The notes: a model not told the origin generated them from the letters alone. DNA of 32,392 nt from Thiodiazotropha sp040507005 (GCA_040507005.1 JBEVVS010000100.1:1-32392); one strand, 5' to 3'. Shown: positions 1 to 8,675, counted from the first letter of the stretch. Numbers and translations are program-made.

Positions 1-459
1 GCCGAAGGTGATGATGGAGGCGAATGAGCCCGCGGCGATCAGGCGCCCAAGGGTCTCCGGGGCACGGGATTTATCGATCCACTGCAGGGCGAGGGAGGTC
101 TGCAGGGTTTCATAGTAGTGAAAGCCGACGGACATGATCACGGTGGTGATATAGAGACCGATCACCGAGGGGAAAAACCCGGTGATGGCGGTGCCGATCC
201 CCAGCAGCGCCAGGGAGAGATAGGCGAGCCGCTGTTCGCGGATCAGCAACAGCAGGAATACCACGGCAAAGGCGAGAAACCCGGGGATTTCACGCAGGCT
301 TTGCAGCATGCCCATCTCTCTGCCGCTGAAGGCGGCCCGTTCGATGGCAAAGTTGTTCAACAGGGTCTGCCAGGCCGCGAAGCTGAGTGGCACCGCGATG
401 GCCATCAACAGCAGCAGGATTTCGGGACGCCTGAGTGTGGAGAGAGAAAATCTTTGCAT
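1..459 (-). CDS. MFS transporter, N-terminal part (cut by window edge)
   Basis: Reading the minus strand from an ATG at 459 gives 153 open codons running off the window. The product is very hydrophobic, with about four predicted membrane helices: residues ~13-33, a Phe/Leu/Val-rich helix near 60, an Ala/Leu/Gly-rich helix near 80, and another near 100. Loops carry short charged motifs, as in the first half of a major facilitator superfamily permease. The protein should sit in the inner membrane; the substrate cannot be told. It is divergent from an AraC-type regulator 43 bp away, which suggests that the regulator controls it. The family call rests on helix pattern and general resemblance. The C-terminal half lies outside the window. 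Confidence 0.7.
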   Translation of the reverse strand, partial: MQRFSLSTLRRPEILLLLMAIAVPLSFAAWQTLLNNFAIERAAFSGREMGMLQSLREIPGFLAFAVVFLLLLIREQRLAYLSLALLGIGTAITGFFPSVIGLYITTVIMSVGFHYYETLQTSLALQWIDKSRAPETLGRLIAAGSFASIITFG

Positions 460-502
460 GGTGTGATTATGGCCCCTTATCTTTTGGCGTAATAGCTATA
501 AT

Positions 503-1333
503 ATGACAATGAATATCGAAAAAAAGACAGTTGATCCCGCCACCCATGTGGGGCACGTCATCGATGCCCGGAGACCTGTGCTGTCAGTCTCCTCGGAGCG
601 GCGAGGTGTGGAGCTGGTGACCCGGCATGCCCATCTGCGGGGGCAGCTCCTGTATGCCATCCGCGGCGTGATGAGGGCCACCACCGATAAGGGCGCCTGG
701 CTGGTGCCCCCGGCCCAGGCGGTCTGGATCCCTCCCGGGGAGATGCATGAGGTGGCGATGACCCAGCCGGTCTCCCTGCGCTCCGTCTATATCGATCCCG
801 CCTTTCTGCACGGACTACCCAACAGCTGTTGCGTGCTGAGGGTGACATCCCTGCTGCGGGCCTTGATCCTGGAGGCGAGCAGTATCGGCAATCAGTATGA
901 GGAAGCGAGTCCGGAGTGGCGATTGATGCGGGTGATAGTGGACCAGTTGCAGAAGATCGAGCAGTTTCCCTTCCATCTCCCCTTTTCCGACGAGCCCCGT
1001 ATCCGCAGGATTATCGATACCCTGGTGGCAAATCCCGCGGATAGCCAGACCCTGGCCCAGTGGGCGACCCATGCCGGCGCCAGTGAACGGACCCTCGGGC
1101 GGCTGTTCGTCAGCCATTTGGGCATGAGTTTCGGCGCTTGGAGGCGGCGACTGCGCCTGTTGGAGGCCATGAACCGGTTGGCGGATGGGGTTCCGGTTAG
1201 CGAGGTGGCATTCGAGCTGGGGTATGCCAGCCCAAGCGCATTCATTGCCATGTTCCGTGAAAACCTGGGTGAACCCCCGGCGCGGTTTTTCAACGAGTCG
1301 AGTCAGCAGAGGGCTGCAGAGCCCGCAGAATAG
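503..1333 (+). CDS. AraC-family transcriptional regulator
   Basis: This 276-residue protein has an N-terminal cupin-like sensor half (~residues 30-140, with an HAHLRGQLLYA stretch and a WIPPGEMHEV stretch typical of AraC-type sensor domains). The C-terminal half (~165-265) holds a double helix-turn-helix: the ASERTLGRLF recognition helix and the FELGYASPSAFIAMFR second helix are characteristic. It is probably a DNA-binding regulator of the divergent MFS transporter gene, possibly responding to a small effector. The start is uncertain: ATGs lie at 503 and 509 without a clear ribosome binding site, and a TATAAT hexamer sits just before them (497-502). Confidence 0.9.
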   Translation: MTMNIEKKTVDPATHVGHVIDARRPVLSVSSERRGVELVTRHAHLRGQLLYAIRGVMRATTDKGAWLVPPAQAVWIPPGEMHEVAMTQPVSLRSVYIDPAFLHGLPNSCCVLRVTSLLRALILEASSIGNQYEEASPEWRLMRVIVDQLQKIEQFPFHLPFSDEPRIRRIIDTLVANPADSQTLAQWATHAGASERTLGRLFVSHLGMSFGAWRRRLRLLEAMNRLADGVPVSEVAFELGYASPSAFIAMFRENLGEPPARFFNESSQQRAAEPAE

Positions 1334-1354
1334 CGCCAAAACCGCAGCTTGGAG

Positions 1355-1383
1355 TTGGCTTTAATGGTTGCATGGTTTATCAT
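1355..1383 (+). promoter_or_regulatory. candidate sigma70 promoter for rpoZ
   Basis: A TTGGCT -35 (1355-1360) and a TATCAT -10 (1378-1383) are separated by 17 bp, in the 105-bp gap between the AraC gene and rpoZ. It would give a leader of about 50 nt. The -10 matches consensus at five of six positions, the -35 at about three. Confidence 0.4.
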
Positions 1384-1438
1384 CTGCTTCCTTTTTTCCG
1401 GTCGAAGACCCAATTTTATCCCCCTGTGGAGAGCATCG

Positions 1439-1711
1439 ATGGCACGTGTCACAGTTGAAGATTGCATGGACTATGTGGATAACCGTTTTGATTTGGTTCT
1501 GCTGGCCACAAAACGGGCACGCCAGCTGGTGAATGGTGTTGAACCGCTGCTTCCCTGGGAGAACGACAAACCCACAGTGATGGCATTACGCGAGATTGCT
1601 GAAGGTCTGATCTCACACCAGGATATGGATAGGCAAGAGGTTGAGGAAGAGATGCTGGTGGACGAGGCCATGATGGATATGGATATCACACCCATTGAAC
1701 CTGGCAAGTAA
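1439..1711 (+). CDS. rpoZ: RNA polymerase omega subunit
   Basis: The 90-residue product starts MARVTVEDC and continues NRFDLVLLATKRARQL, the signature of the omega subunit. Omega helps assemble and stabilise the beta-prime subunit of RNA polymerase and in proteobacteria forms part of a ppGpp binding site. The conserved ENDKPTVMALREIAEGLI segment is present, followed by an acidic tail. The ATG at 1439 is chosen over an in-frame upstream extension because the family starts with MARVTV and a TGGAGAG ribosome binding site precedes it. It lies upstream of spoT, the usual order. The guanylate kinase gene gmk, often next to rpoZ, is not present on the left. Confidence 0.96.
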   Translation: MARVTVEDCMDYVDNRFDLVLLATKRARQLVNGVEPLLPWENDKPTVMALREIAEGLISHQDMDRQEVEEEMLVDEAMMDMDITPIEPGK

Positions 1712-1747
1712 TCTTGCTGCCGCGCCTGTTATAACCAGTTCCGCACC

Positions 1748-1764
1748 GGCAGCCTCAGGCTGCC
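1748..1764 (+). other. perfect hairpin in the rpoZ-spoT gap
   Basis: GGCAGCC and GGCTGCC form a 7-bp perfect stem with a 3-nt loop, 37 bp after the rpoZ stop. No T-run follows on either strand, so it is not a standard intrinsic terminator. It could be an mRNA-processing or stability element. The rest of the 265-bp gap shows no gene and no convincing promoter. Confidence 0.4.
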
Positions 1765-1976
1765 GCCTCCGGCTCCCGCGCCGACAACATCGCCACTTGC
1801 AACTCAAGGCCGAATAGGCACAGAATTTCCCCTATTGCTGAGACTGCTTCTTGACCCGTTAAGGCTGTTGAGGGAAGCTGCATTCCATCCCCTGTGAGAC
1901 ATCCCGATTTCAGGCCAAATCGACTGTTCATACAGGTGGACAATTAAACCGGGCTAATCTGGCGCTGGAGAGGTGA

Positions 1977-4148
1977 ATGAACAATCCCTTAGGCAAATTG
2001 GAAGATGATCAGGATGCTCCGCGCTTCCTGATCAGCGACCTGTGTGCCTATCTCGAGTCTTACCTTTCCCCCGACCATATCCGAGAGGTCTATCGAGCCT
2101 ATCTGTTCGGCGCCGAGGCGCATGTGGGACAGCATCGCAAGACCGGCGAGCCCTATATCTATCACCCGGTGGCGGTAGCGCGCATTCTGGCGGATATGCG
2201 CATGGACTATAAATGCCTGATGGCGGCCATTCTGCATGACGTCATTGAAGACACCCCCACCGCCAAGGAACAGCTTGCGGATACCTTTGACGCCGAGATC
2301 GCGGAACTGGTGGATGGGGTGAGTAAGCTCTCGAAGATCGACTTCAACTCCCAGGCGGAGGCCCAGGCCGCCAGCTTGCGCAAGATGTTGCTGGCGATGA
2401 CCAAAGATATCCGGGTGATTCTGATCAAGCTTGCCGACCGCTTGCATAACATGCGTACCTTGGGAGTGATGAAGCCGGAAAAATCCCGGCGGATCGCCAA
2501 AGAGACCCTGGATATCTTTGCCCCCATCGCCAATCGGTTGGGTATCAACAGCATGCGCCTGGAGCTGGAAGAGCTGGGCTTTGCCGCCTACTGGCCGATG
2601 CGCTATCGAGCCTTGAAGAGCGCAGTCACCGATGCCAGGGGACATCACCGGGAGCTGGTGGAGAATGTGGAGTCGGTGATTCGCGCCCGCATTGAACAGG
2701 AGGATATGAGAGGGCAGGTATTCGGGCGCCAGAAGCATCTATATAGCATCTATAAAAAGATGCTGAAGAAAAAAGTGAGCTTCTCCGAGGTGGTGGATGT
2801 ATTCGCCTTTCGTATCGTGGTTGACTCGGTGGATACCTGTTATCGCGTACTCGGGGCTGTGCACAATCTCTATAAACCGATGCCGGGACGCTTCAAGGAC
2901 TATATCGCGATACCCAAGGCAAATGGTTACCAGTCCCTGCACACGGTACTTTTCGGACCTCAGGGTATACCCATCGAGATCCAGATCCGCACCGAGGAGA
3001 TGGATAAACTGGCCGAATCGGGCATTGCCGCCCACTGGATGTACAAGACCGGTGAAGCCAGTGGCCAATGGGTCAAGTCCCGTGCCTCGGACTGGCTGCA
3101 AAATCTGTTGGAGATGCAGCAGGGTGTCGGGGACTCGGTGGAATTCCTCGAGCATGTCAAGGTCGACCTGTTTCCCGACGAGGTCTATGTGTTCACCCCG
3201 AGGGGACGTATCATGGTCCTGCCAAAGGGCGCCACCGTGGTCGATTTCGCCTATTGCGTACACACCGATGTGGGCAATACTTGTGTCGCCGCGCGGGTTG
3301 ACCGGCGCCTGGTGCCGTTGCGCACCCGCCTGCACAATGGCCAGACCGTGGAGATCATCAACTCCGAAACCGCAGGCCCGAGTCCGGCCTGGCTCAATTT
3401 TGTGGTAACCGGCAAGGCGCGAGCCAATATCCGTTCCTATTTGAAAAACCTGAAGACTCAGGAGGCCGTCAACCTGGGCAGGCGTCTGTTGGAACGGGAG
3501 CTCAATCTGTTATCCCTGACCCTCGATCAGGTCGATCCGCAAAGGATTGATCAGATCTTGAGTGAGTTCCGACTGGAGAAACCAGACGATCTACTGGCGG
3601 GGATAGCCCTGGGCAACCATATGCCGATGTTGCTGGCCCGCCGCTTGGCGGGAGAGGAGCTTGCCCCGCAAAGCAACGAATCGAGTCCACAGCAGGAGAT
3701 TCCCGCCGGCGCGCTGGCCATCAAAGGCACAGAAGGCATGGTGGTGAACTTTGCCAAGTGTTGTCGCCCCATACCCGACGATGCCATTGTCGGTGTCTTC
3801 AATCCCGGCAAGGGTATAGTTATACACCGGCAGGGTTGCCCAAACCTCGGGGACTATAAAAAGCACGGCCATAAATGGATCGAGGCAGAGTGGGAAGCGG
3901 ATGTGGCAGGGGAGTTCGCCACCATGATTCGGGTCGAATCCGGCAATCAAAGGGGCGTGCTCGCCTCGGTGGCCTCGGTTATCTCCCAACAGGGTTCAAA
4001 CATCGAGCACGTAGGCTCTGAAGAGCGGGATGGACTCTCGTCCACCCTAGTCTTCGTCATCACGGTGAAGAATCGTAAACATCTGGCGAAAATTCTGCGC
4101 CAGGTGCGTTCCCTGCCTTCGGTGATGCGTATAAACAGAGTGAAATAG
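1977..4148 (+). CDS. spoT: bifunctional (p)ppGpp synthetase/hydrolase SpoT
   Basis: This 723-residue RelA/SpoT homologue controls the alarmone ppGpp. The N-terminal hydrolase domain keeps the metal-binding HD pair (HDVIEDT, near residue 87) and the LADRLHNMRTL motif (~153). The synthetase domain (~240-370) has the GRFKDYIAIPKANGYQSLH G-loop and the EIQIRT motif, so both activities look intact. A TGS domain follows (~400-460, DLFPDEVYVFTP) and a C-terminal ACT domain (~645-723). Length is close to E. coli SpoT (about 700). The ATG at 1977 has a GGAGAGGTGA ribosome binding site. It lies downstream of rpoZ and 34 bp upstream of ridA, probably cotranscribed with ridA. Confidence 0.97.
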   Translation: MNNPLGKLEDDQDAPRFLISDLCAYLESYLSPDHIREVYRAYLFGAEAHVGQHRKTGEPYIYHPVAVARILADMRMDYKCLMAAILHDVIEDTPTAKEQLADTFDAEIAELVDGVSKLSKIDFNSQAEAQAASLRKMLLAMTKDIRVILIKLADRLHNMRTLGVMKPEKSRRIAKETLDIFAPIANRLGINSMRLELEELGFAAYWPMRYRALKSAVTDARGHHRELVENVESVIRARIEQEDMRGQVFGRQKHLYSIYKKMLKKKVSFSEVVDVFAFRIVVDSVDTCYRVLGAVHNLYKPMPGRFKDYIAIPKANGYQSLHTVLFGPQGIPIEIQIRTEEMDKLAESGIAAHWMYKTGEASGQWVKSRASDWLQNLLEMQQGVGDSVEFLEHVKVDLFPDEVYVFTPRGRIMVLPKGATVVDFAYCVHTDVGNTCVAARVDRRLVPLRTRLHNGQTVEIINSETAGPSPAWLNFVVTGKARANIRSYLKNLKTQEAVNLGRRLLERELNLLSLTLDQVDPQRIDQILSEFRLEKPDDLLAGIALGNHMPMLLARRLAGEELAPQSNESSPQQEIPAGALAIKGTEGMVVNFAKCCRPIPDDAIVGVFNPGKGIVIHRQGCPNLGDYKKHGHKWIEAEWEADVAGEFATMIRVESGNQRGVLASVASVISQQGSNIEHVGSEERDGLSSTLVFVITVKNRKHLAKILRQVRSLPSVMRINRVK

Positions 4149-4182
4149 GAATTGTGAATTATAGGTAACGAGGAGTTGAGTA

Positions 4183-4566
4183 ATGAGCCGCGAAATCATC
4201 CGTACCGACCAGGCGCCCCAGGCCATAGGCACCTACTCCCAGGGGGTCAGGGTTGGCGACACTGTCTATCTTTCCGGACAGATACCCCTGGTCCCGGAGA
4301 CCATGCAGATGGTGGATGGGGATGTGGAGCAGCAGATCCGTCGTGTTTTCGATAATCTTCAAGCTGTAGCCAGGGCTGCAGGCGGCAGTCTGGCGGATGT
4401 TGTCAAGCTGAATGTTTTCCTGACCAACCTGGAAAACTTTCCACTGGTGAATCAGGTGATGTCAGAATATTTCTCGGAACCCTATCCCGCCAGGGCCGCA
4501 ATCGGGGTGGCAGCCTTGCCCAAGGATGCGGCTGTGGAGATGGATGCAGTCATGCAGTTTGAGTGA
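4183..4566 (+). CDS. ridA: RidA-family reactive imine/enamine deaminase
   Basis: The 127-residue protein is the size of RidA (YjgF/YER057c/UK114). RidA hydrolyses reactive enamine/imine intermediates, such as 2-aminoacrylate released by PLP enzymes, in the cytoplasm. The family motifs QAPQAIGTYSQG (N-terminal), VYLSGQIPL and YPARAAIGVAALPKDAAVEM are present; the Arg in the last motif corresponds to the substrate-binding arginine. A GAGGAG ribosome binding site precedes the ATG. Its position directly after spoT is common in gammaproteobacteria. Confidence 0.95.
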   Translation: MSREIIRTDQAPQAIGTYSQGVRVGDTVYLSGQIPLVPETMQMVDGDVEQQIRRVFDNLQAVARAAGGSLADVVKLNVFLTNLENFPLVNQVMSEYFSEPYPARAAIGVAALPKDAAVEMDAVMQFE

Positions 4567-4662
4567 TGAATCGTGAAATTCGCCTATGCTTAGCATCATA
4601 TGGCCACAGTTCCGTGAAATTGAACTGCTGACCTAGAGGAGCTTACAGCGAAGGCAGGTTAA

Positions 4663-5418
4663 ATGGATAGCCAGTTCGAAGAGATGATGCGGGTGAATAT
4701 TCAGGGGCGGGTGTTTATTATCTGCCAGGCCCATGGTGTCACGGATCCAACCATCATCGGGTACTACACGGATATTATGCGGCAGGCGATTAGCGCAATG
4801 CTGCACGATGAGAGTTCGCCCGCCGATTTCCACCAATTGCTAAACCAGCAGGCTGAATGGCTAGCGTCGGAAATCGGCCAAGTCAGAGAAGCCGCTGAAA
4901 CTGATGAGCCGGGCAGCGCAACCGATGAGACTGACCCTGAGGAGGATGAAGACGACGAGGAAGCGCTAAAAATATTAAATGCCAACAAGAAGGCCACCGG
5001 TTATGTGCCTGAAGCCAAATCGATGCCTGAACGCCTCAAGGATCGACGTGCGGATATGGAACATCTTCTTATGAACGATTGCGTGACCCTCAAGCTGGTG
5101 AGCCCCAACCAGGCCAAGAAACTGAAACAGGGATTGGTGGGCAAGATGCCGGAGAAGGCGGAAGAGGAAGTGGTTGCACTATTGCGCAATTCCCTGCATG
5201 CGCAGATACGCAAGTTTATTCGCAAGCACAATGGTGGTCCCTGGGCGACCGCCACGCTACAGACCGAGGTGCGCATGGATATCACCCGCACGCGGTCGGT
5301 GCGTTCACTGGTCTCCCTCTCCCGGCAACTGCTGGAGGAGAGGCAGGAGTGGCTGGCAAAAACAAAGAACAGTCTCACCGGCCGTTTTTTCGGCGGTAAG
5401 GTCAAGATGGATAAATAG
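4663..5418 (+). CDS. unrecognised cytoplasmic protein with acidic linker
   Basis: I do not recognise this 251-residue protein. It has no signal peptide or membrane helix. The N-terminal ~80 residues look helical. A strongly acidic low-complexity linker follows (~84-105, rich in Asp and Glu, including EEDEDDEE). The C-terminal ~145 residues are basic and helical, with many Lys/Arg and a repeated RxxRS pattern near 210. This acidic-linker, basic-tail layout would suit a nucleic-acid or ribosome-associated protein, but that is only inference. It starts 96 bp after ridA and ends 20 bp before the flavin-binding protein gene, so it is probably cotranscribed with the latter. Coding is supported by length, spacing and ordinary base use. 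Confidence 0.75.
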   Translation: MDSQFEEMMRVNIQGRVFIICQAHGVTDPTIIGYYTDIMRQAISAMLHDESSPADFHQLLNQQAEWLASEIGQVREAAETDEPGSATDETDPEEDEDDEEALKILNANKKATGYVPEAKSMPERLKDRRADMEHLLMNDCVTLKLVSPNQAKKLKQGLVGKMPEKAEEEVVALLRNSLHAQIRKFIRKHNGGPWATATLQTEVRMDITRTRSVRSLVSLSRQLLEERQEWLAKTKNSLTGRFFGGKVKMDK

Positions 5419-5438
5419 CGAGGCGTGAACACAGATCC

Positions 5439-5978
5439 ATGGGTAAGCAATACGATCACATCAGCGATACGCATATCGACTTCATCATTCGTCAACAGCT
5501 CTTCTTTGTTGCTACCGGGGGCCGTGAAGGTCGGATCAATCTCTCGCCCAAGGGATTGGACAGTCTGCGCATCATCAATTCCCAACAACTGGTATGGCTC
5601 AATCTCACCGGTAGCGGCAATGAGACGGCAACCCACCTGCTGGAGGATGGGCGCATGACCTTGCTGTTCTGTGCCTTCGAGGGTGACCCCAAGATTCTCA
5701 GGCTGTACGGCAAGGCAACCAGTCACCATGAAGGGAGCGAAGTATGGGAAGCCCATATCGGTCGCTTCCCGCTGCTGCCCGGGGCGCGGCAGATCATCCT
5801 CATGGATGTGGAATTGGTGGCCAGTTCATGCGGATTTGGTGTGCCACTATTCAGCTATCAGGGACAGCGCGATTTGTTGATTGAATGGGCTGACAAGAAG
5901 GGAGAAAAGGGAGTCAGGGAGTTTCAGGAAAAACGCAATAAAGTGAGCCTCGACGGCAAGCCAACAGACCTTGCTTGA
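5439..5978 (+). CDS. pyridoxamine 5'-phosphate oxidase-family (FMN-binding) protein
   Basis: The 179-residue product resembles the PNPOx-like split-barrel family. The N-terminal part reads FIIRQQLFFVATGGREGRINLSPKG, the usual first strands of these FMN- or F420-type proteins. LVWLNLTGSGNETATHL and MTLLFCAFEGDPKILRLYG correspond to the flavin-phosphate-facing core. Such proteins bind flavin and reduce or oxidise small molecules; the substrate cannot be told here. It is shorter than true PdxH (about 215 residues) and lacks PdxH's C-terminal motif, so it should not be named pdxH. It follows the unrecognised gene by 20 bp. Confidence 0.88.
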   Translation: MGKQYDHISDTHIDFIIRQQLFFVATGGREGRINLSPKGLDSLRIINSQQLVWLNLTGSGNETATHLLEDGRMTLLFCAFEGDPKILRLYGKATSHHEGSEVWEAHIGRFPLLPGARQIILMDVELVASSCGFGVPLFSYQGQRDLLIEWADKKGEKGVREFQEKRNKVSLDGKPTDLA

Positions 5979-5980
5979 GA

Positions 5981-6049
5981 GTTTTTAGTTTTTAGTTTTT
6001 AGTTATGAGTTGTTAGTGCCTTAAATTCCTTTTTACATGTCTCATAACT
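5981..6049. repeat. AGTTTTT tandem repeat plus inverted repeat between convergent genes
   Basis: Two and a half direct copies of AGTTTTT (5981-6000) run into AGTTATGAG (6001-6009). A perfect inverted copy, CTCATAACT, lies at 6041-6049. Allowing one bulged base, the pairing extends to GTTTT/AAAAC. It fills the 80-bp gap between two convergent genes. It may be a small dispersed genomic repeat or a weak bidirectional terminator; no strong T-run follows the stem. Confidence 0.6.
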
Positions 6050-6058
6050 CAAAACTTC

Positions 6059-6475
6059 TTAGTCCCCATACAGGGTTATCATCACTGTACGATTGTGTGG
6101 ATGAGTGCGATGCTCCCACAGATAGATCCCCTGCCATGTCCCCAGAGCGGGTCTGCCGCCACTGATCGGCAGGCTCAAATCCATCTGGGTCAGAATTGAG
6201 CGGACATGGGCCGGCATATCGTCGGGCCCTTCCAGGGTGTGATCGAATAACGGATCCCCATCCGGTACCAGGCGTGCCATGATGCGTTCCAGGTCGGAAC
6301 GGACCGTGGGATCGGCGTTTTCACACAGAATCAGAGAGGCACTGGTGTGTTGGATGAAGAGTTGGCAGATGCCTGTCTGCAGACCGGCACGTGCGACGAC
6401 TTCCGCCACCTGGCCGGTGATATTGTAAGTGTTGCGTCCACGGGTCTGGATTTGTAGCTGTTCCTGGATCACCAT
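6059..6475 (-). CDS. yjbQ: YjbQ / UPF0047 family protein
   Basis: The 138-residue product matches the YjbQ family, annotated in some databases as secondary thiamine-phosphate synthase; E. coli YjbQ shows weak activity of that type and the physiological role is unsettled. Family motifs are QHTSASLILCENADP, HTLEGPDDMPAHVRS and LGTWQGIYLWEHR, whose conserved His and Arg residues line the trimer pocket. The ATG at 6475 is preceded by GGGAGAAAGG. The open frame extends much further upstream, but that part overlaps recG and has no homology. It is divergent from recG with a 69-bp gap. Confidence 0.92.
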   Translation of the reverse strand: MVIQEQLQIQTRGRNTYNITGQVAEVVARAGLQTGICQLFIQHTSASLILCENADPTVRSDLERIMARLVPDGDPLFDHTLEGPDDMPAHVRSILTQMDLSLPISGGRPALGTWQGIYLWEHRTHPHNRTVMITLYGD

Positions 6476-6544
6476 CTTTGCCTTTCTCCCATCTGTTCTG
6501 GCATGCTGTGATAGAGCTGAATAGTACAACGAAAGCGAGCCCCA

Positions 6545-8647
6545 TTGATAAAGGAAAGTGCATCCAAGAGTCTGGCCGAACAACCCGTCACGCAATTGAA
6601 AGGGGTCGGGGCAAGGAGTGCCGAAAAACTCGCCAGACTGGGTATAGGGAACCTGCAGGATCTGCTGTTCCATCTGCCGATGCGTTATCAGGACCGTACC
6701 CGGGTTCAGCCTATCGGCAGCTTGCGGCGCGGCGATCAGGTGGTCATCGAGGGTGAGATAGACCTGGCTGAAATCAAGTTCGGACGCCGCCGTTCTCTGA
6801 TGGTGCACCTCTCCGACGGGACGGGCGGCTTGTTTCTTCGATTTTTCTATTTCAGCAATGCCCAGCGGCAGGCTTTGAATCGCGGCGTCCGGCTGCGTTG
6901 CTTCGGTGAAGTACGCAATGGCCCCAACAGTCTGGAGATGGTCCATCCCGAGTATCAACGAATCGATCCGGATCAACCCCTGGCGGTGGAGACATCCCTG
7001 ACGCCGATCTATCCCACTACCGAGGGGGTTCATCAATTGACCCTGCGCGGGCTGATGCAACAGGCCTTGGGGTGGTTGCAGCGGGAACCGGAGGGTTTGA
7101 TCGAGTGGCTGCCCCCATCACTCCTGGCAGGATTCCCTGAGTTGAATCTGGCACAGGCGGTCAGCTACCTCCACGCCCCCCCGCCTGATGCGGATCAGCA
7201 ACTGCTGCTGAGCGGCAACCATCCGGCGCAGCAGCGCCTCTCCTATGAGGAATTGCTGGCCCATCAGATCAGCCTGCGCAGCATGCGGGCACAGCATCAG
7301 CGCATAGCCGCCACCCCTTTCGAATCCGACAATAACCTGAAGCGGGCATTTTTGGCTGCCTTGCCTTTCCAGTTGACGACGGCACAGGCCCGGGTAGTGG
7401 CGGAGATCGAGCAGGACCTGGAGCGTTCCCGGCCGATGCAGCGTCTGGTACAGGGGGATGTAGGCTCGGGTAAGACTGTGGTGAGTGCCCTGGCGGCGCT
7501 GCAAGCCATCGGTGCCGGCAGTCAGGTGGCGCTGATGGCTCCCACGGAGCTGCTGGCGGAACAGCATTTGCGTAACTTTTCCCAATGGTTGCTGCCGATG
7601 GGGATCGAAATCGGCTGGCTCACCGGGCGACTCAAGGGGCGCCAACGGGGGGCGGTGGTGGAGCGTATCGGGTCGGGGGAGATACAGCTGGCAGTGGGTA
7701 CCCATGCCCTGTTTCAGCAGGATGTGGTGTTCAACGATCTCGGTTTGGTGATCATTGACGAGCAACATCGCTTCGGTGTCCATCAGCGGTTGGCCTTGCG
7801 CGAGAAGGGAAGCAGGAAGGGCGTCACCCCTCACCAGCTGATCATGACGGCTACGCCGATCCCGCGTACCTTGGCGATGACAGCCTATGCCGACCTGGAT
7901 CTGTCGCTTATCGATATCCTTCCGCCGGGACGTAAGCCGGTGATCACCGCGGTAATTTCCGATGCCAGGCGCGATGAGGTGGTGGAACGGGTTCGGGGGG
8001 CCTGCGCAGAGGGACGTCAGGCCTATTGGGTCTGTACCCTGATCGAGGAGTCGGAGGTGTTGCAGTGCCAGGCCGCAGAGGATACGGCCCGCCTGCTGGC
8101 CGAGGCGTTGCCGGAGTTGCAGGTGGCCCTGGTGCATGGCCGGGTGAAGCAGGAGGAGAAAGAGCGTGTCATGGACGATTTTCAATCCGGTGCGGTGGAC
8201 CTTATGGTGGCCACTACGGTGATTGAAGTGGGTGTGGACGTGCCGAATGCGAGTCTGATGATTATCGAAAACCCGGAACGCCTGGGGCTGGCTCAACTAC
8301 ATCAACTGCGTGGCAGGGTCGGTCGCGGTAGGGTAGACAGTCACTGCGTTCTGATGTATCACGCACCGCTCTCGGCCAATGCCAAACAGCGTCTGGGGAT
8401 TCTGCGTGAGACCAATGATGGATTTATCATTGCGCAAAAAGACCTGGAGATGCGTGGGCCTGGAGAGGTATTGGGTACCCGGCAGACCGGTGAGATGCAA
8501 CTCAGAATCGCTGATCTGGTCAGAGATCAGGGGATGCTTGAGGAGGTACGGGAGGCAGCGGAGATGCTGCTGCATAGCCACCCGGAAGCGGCGGCCCAGC
8601 TGGTCAGTCGATGGTTGGGAGAGCGTGTCGAGTACGTCAAGGTGTAA
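6545..8647 (+). CDS. recG: ATP-dependent DNA helicase RecG
   Basis: This 700-residue protein aligns end to end with E. coli RecG (693). RecG remodels stalled replication forks and branch-migrates Holliday junctions and R-loops. The N-terminal wedge/OB domain (~1-200) is followed by two helicase domains: Walker A GDVGSGKT (~304-311), the IIDEQHRFG box (~404), TATPIPRTLAMTAY and VATTVIEVGVDVPNA, then the QLRGRVGRG motif VI region. The C-terminal GPGEVLGTRQTG is typical. The start is a TTG at 6545, the most upstream in-frame start consistent with the family; the ribosome binding site is weak. It is followed by ubiC in the same direction. Confidence 0.97.
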   Translation: MIKESASKSLAEQPVTQLKGVGARSAEKLARLGIGNLQDLLFHLPMRYQDRTRVQPIGSLRRGDQVVIEGEIDLAEIKFGRRRSLMVHLSDGTGGLFLRFFYFSNAQRQALNRGVRLRCFGEVRNGPNSLEMVHPEYQRIDPDQPLAVETSLTPIYPTTEGVHQLTLRGLMQQALGWLQREPEGLIEWLPPSLLAGFPELNLAQAVSYLHAPPPDADQQLLLSGNHPAQQRLSYEELLAHQISLRSMRAQHQRIAATPFESDNNLKRAFLAALPFQLTTAQARVVAEIEQDLERSRPMQRLVQGDVGSGKTVVSALAALQAIGAGSQVALMAPTELLAEQHLRNFSQWLLPMGIEIGWLTGRLKGRQRGAVVERIGSGEIQLAVGTHALFQQDVVFNDLGLVIIDEQHRFGVHQRLALREKGSRKGVTPHQLIMTATPIPRTLAMTAYADLDLSLIDILPPGRKPVITAVISDARRDEVVERVRGACAEGRQAYWVCTLIEESEVLQCQAAEDTARLLAEALPELQVALVHGRVKQEEKERVMDDFQSGAVDLMVATTVIEVGVDVPNASLMIIENPERLGLAQLHQLRGRVGRGRVDSHCVLMYHAPLSANAKQRLGILRETNDGFIIAQKDLEMRGPGEVLGTRQTGEMQLRIADLVRDQGMLEEVREAAEMLLHSHPEAAAQLVSRWLGERVEYVKV

Positions 8648-8675
8648 CCATTCTTCACGCCATGGATGCATTTTC

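Noticed and set aside
1349..1438. Upstream in-frame extension of rpoZ
   Set aside because: Omega proteins begin MARVTV; the extension has no homology and the ATG at 1439 has its own binding site.
4573..4622. Repeated GTGAAATT motif (two copies) between ridA and the next gene
   Set aside because: Eight bases twice in AT-rich sequence can arise by chance; no inverted or regulatory pattern.
5439..5978. Naming the flavin-binding protein pdxH
   Set aside because: It is shorter than PdxH and lacks the C-terminal PdxH motif; only the broader family is supported.
6476..7060. Long minus-strand open frame continuing upstream of yjbQ (333 residues in total)
   Set aside because: The extra part lies antisense to recG and has no family features. 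YjbQ proteins are about 138 residues and a good start with binding site is at 6475.
7118..8296. 392-residue minus-strand open frame inside recG
   Set aside because: Antisense shadow of a highly conserved helicase gene.
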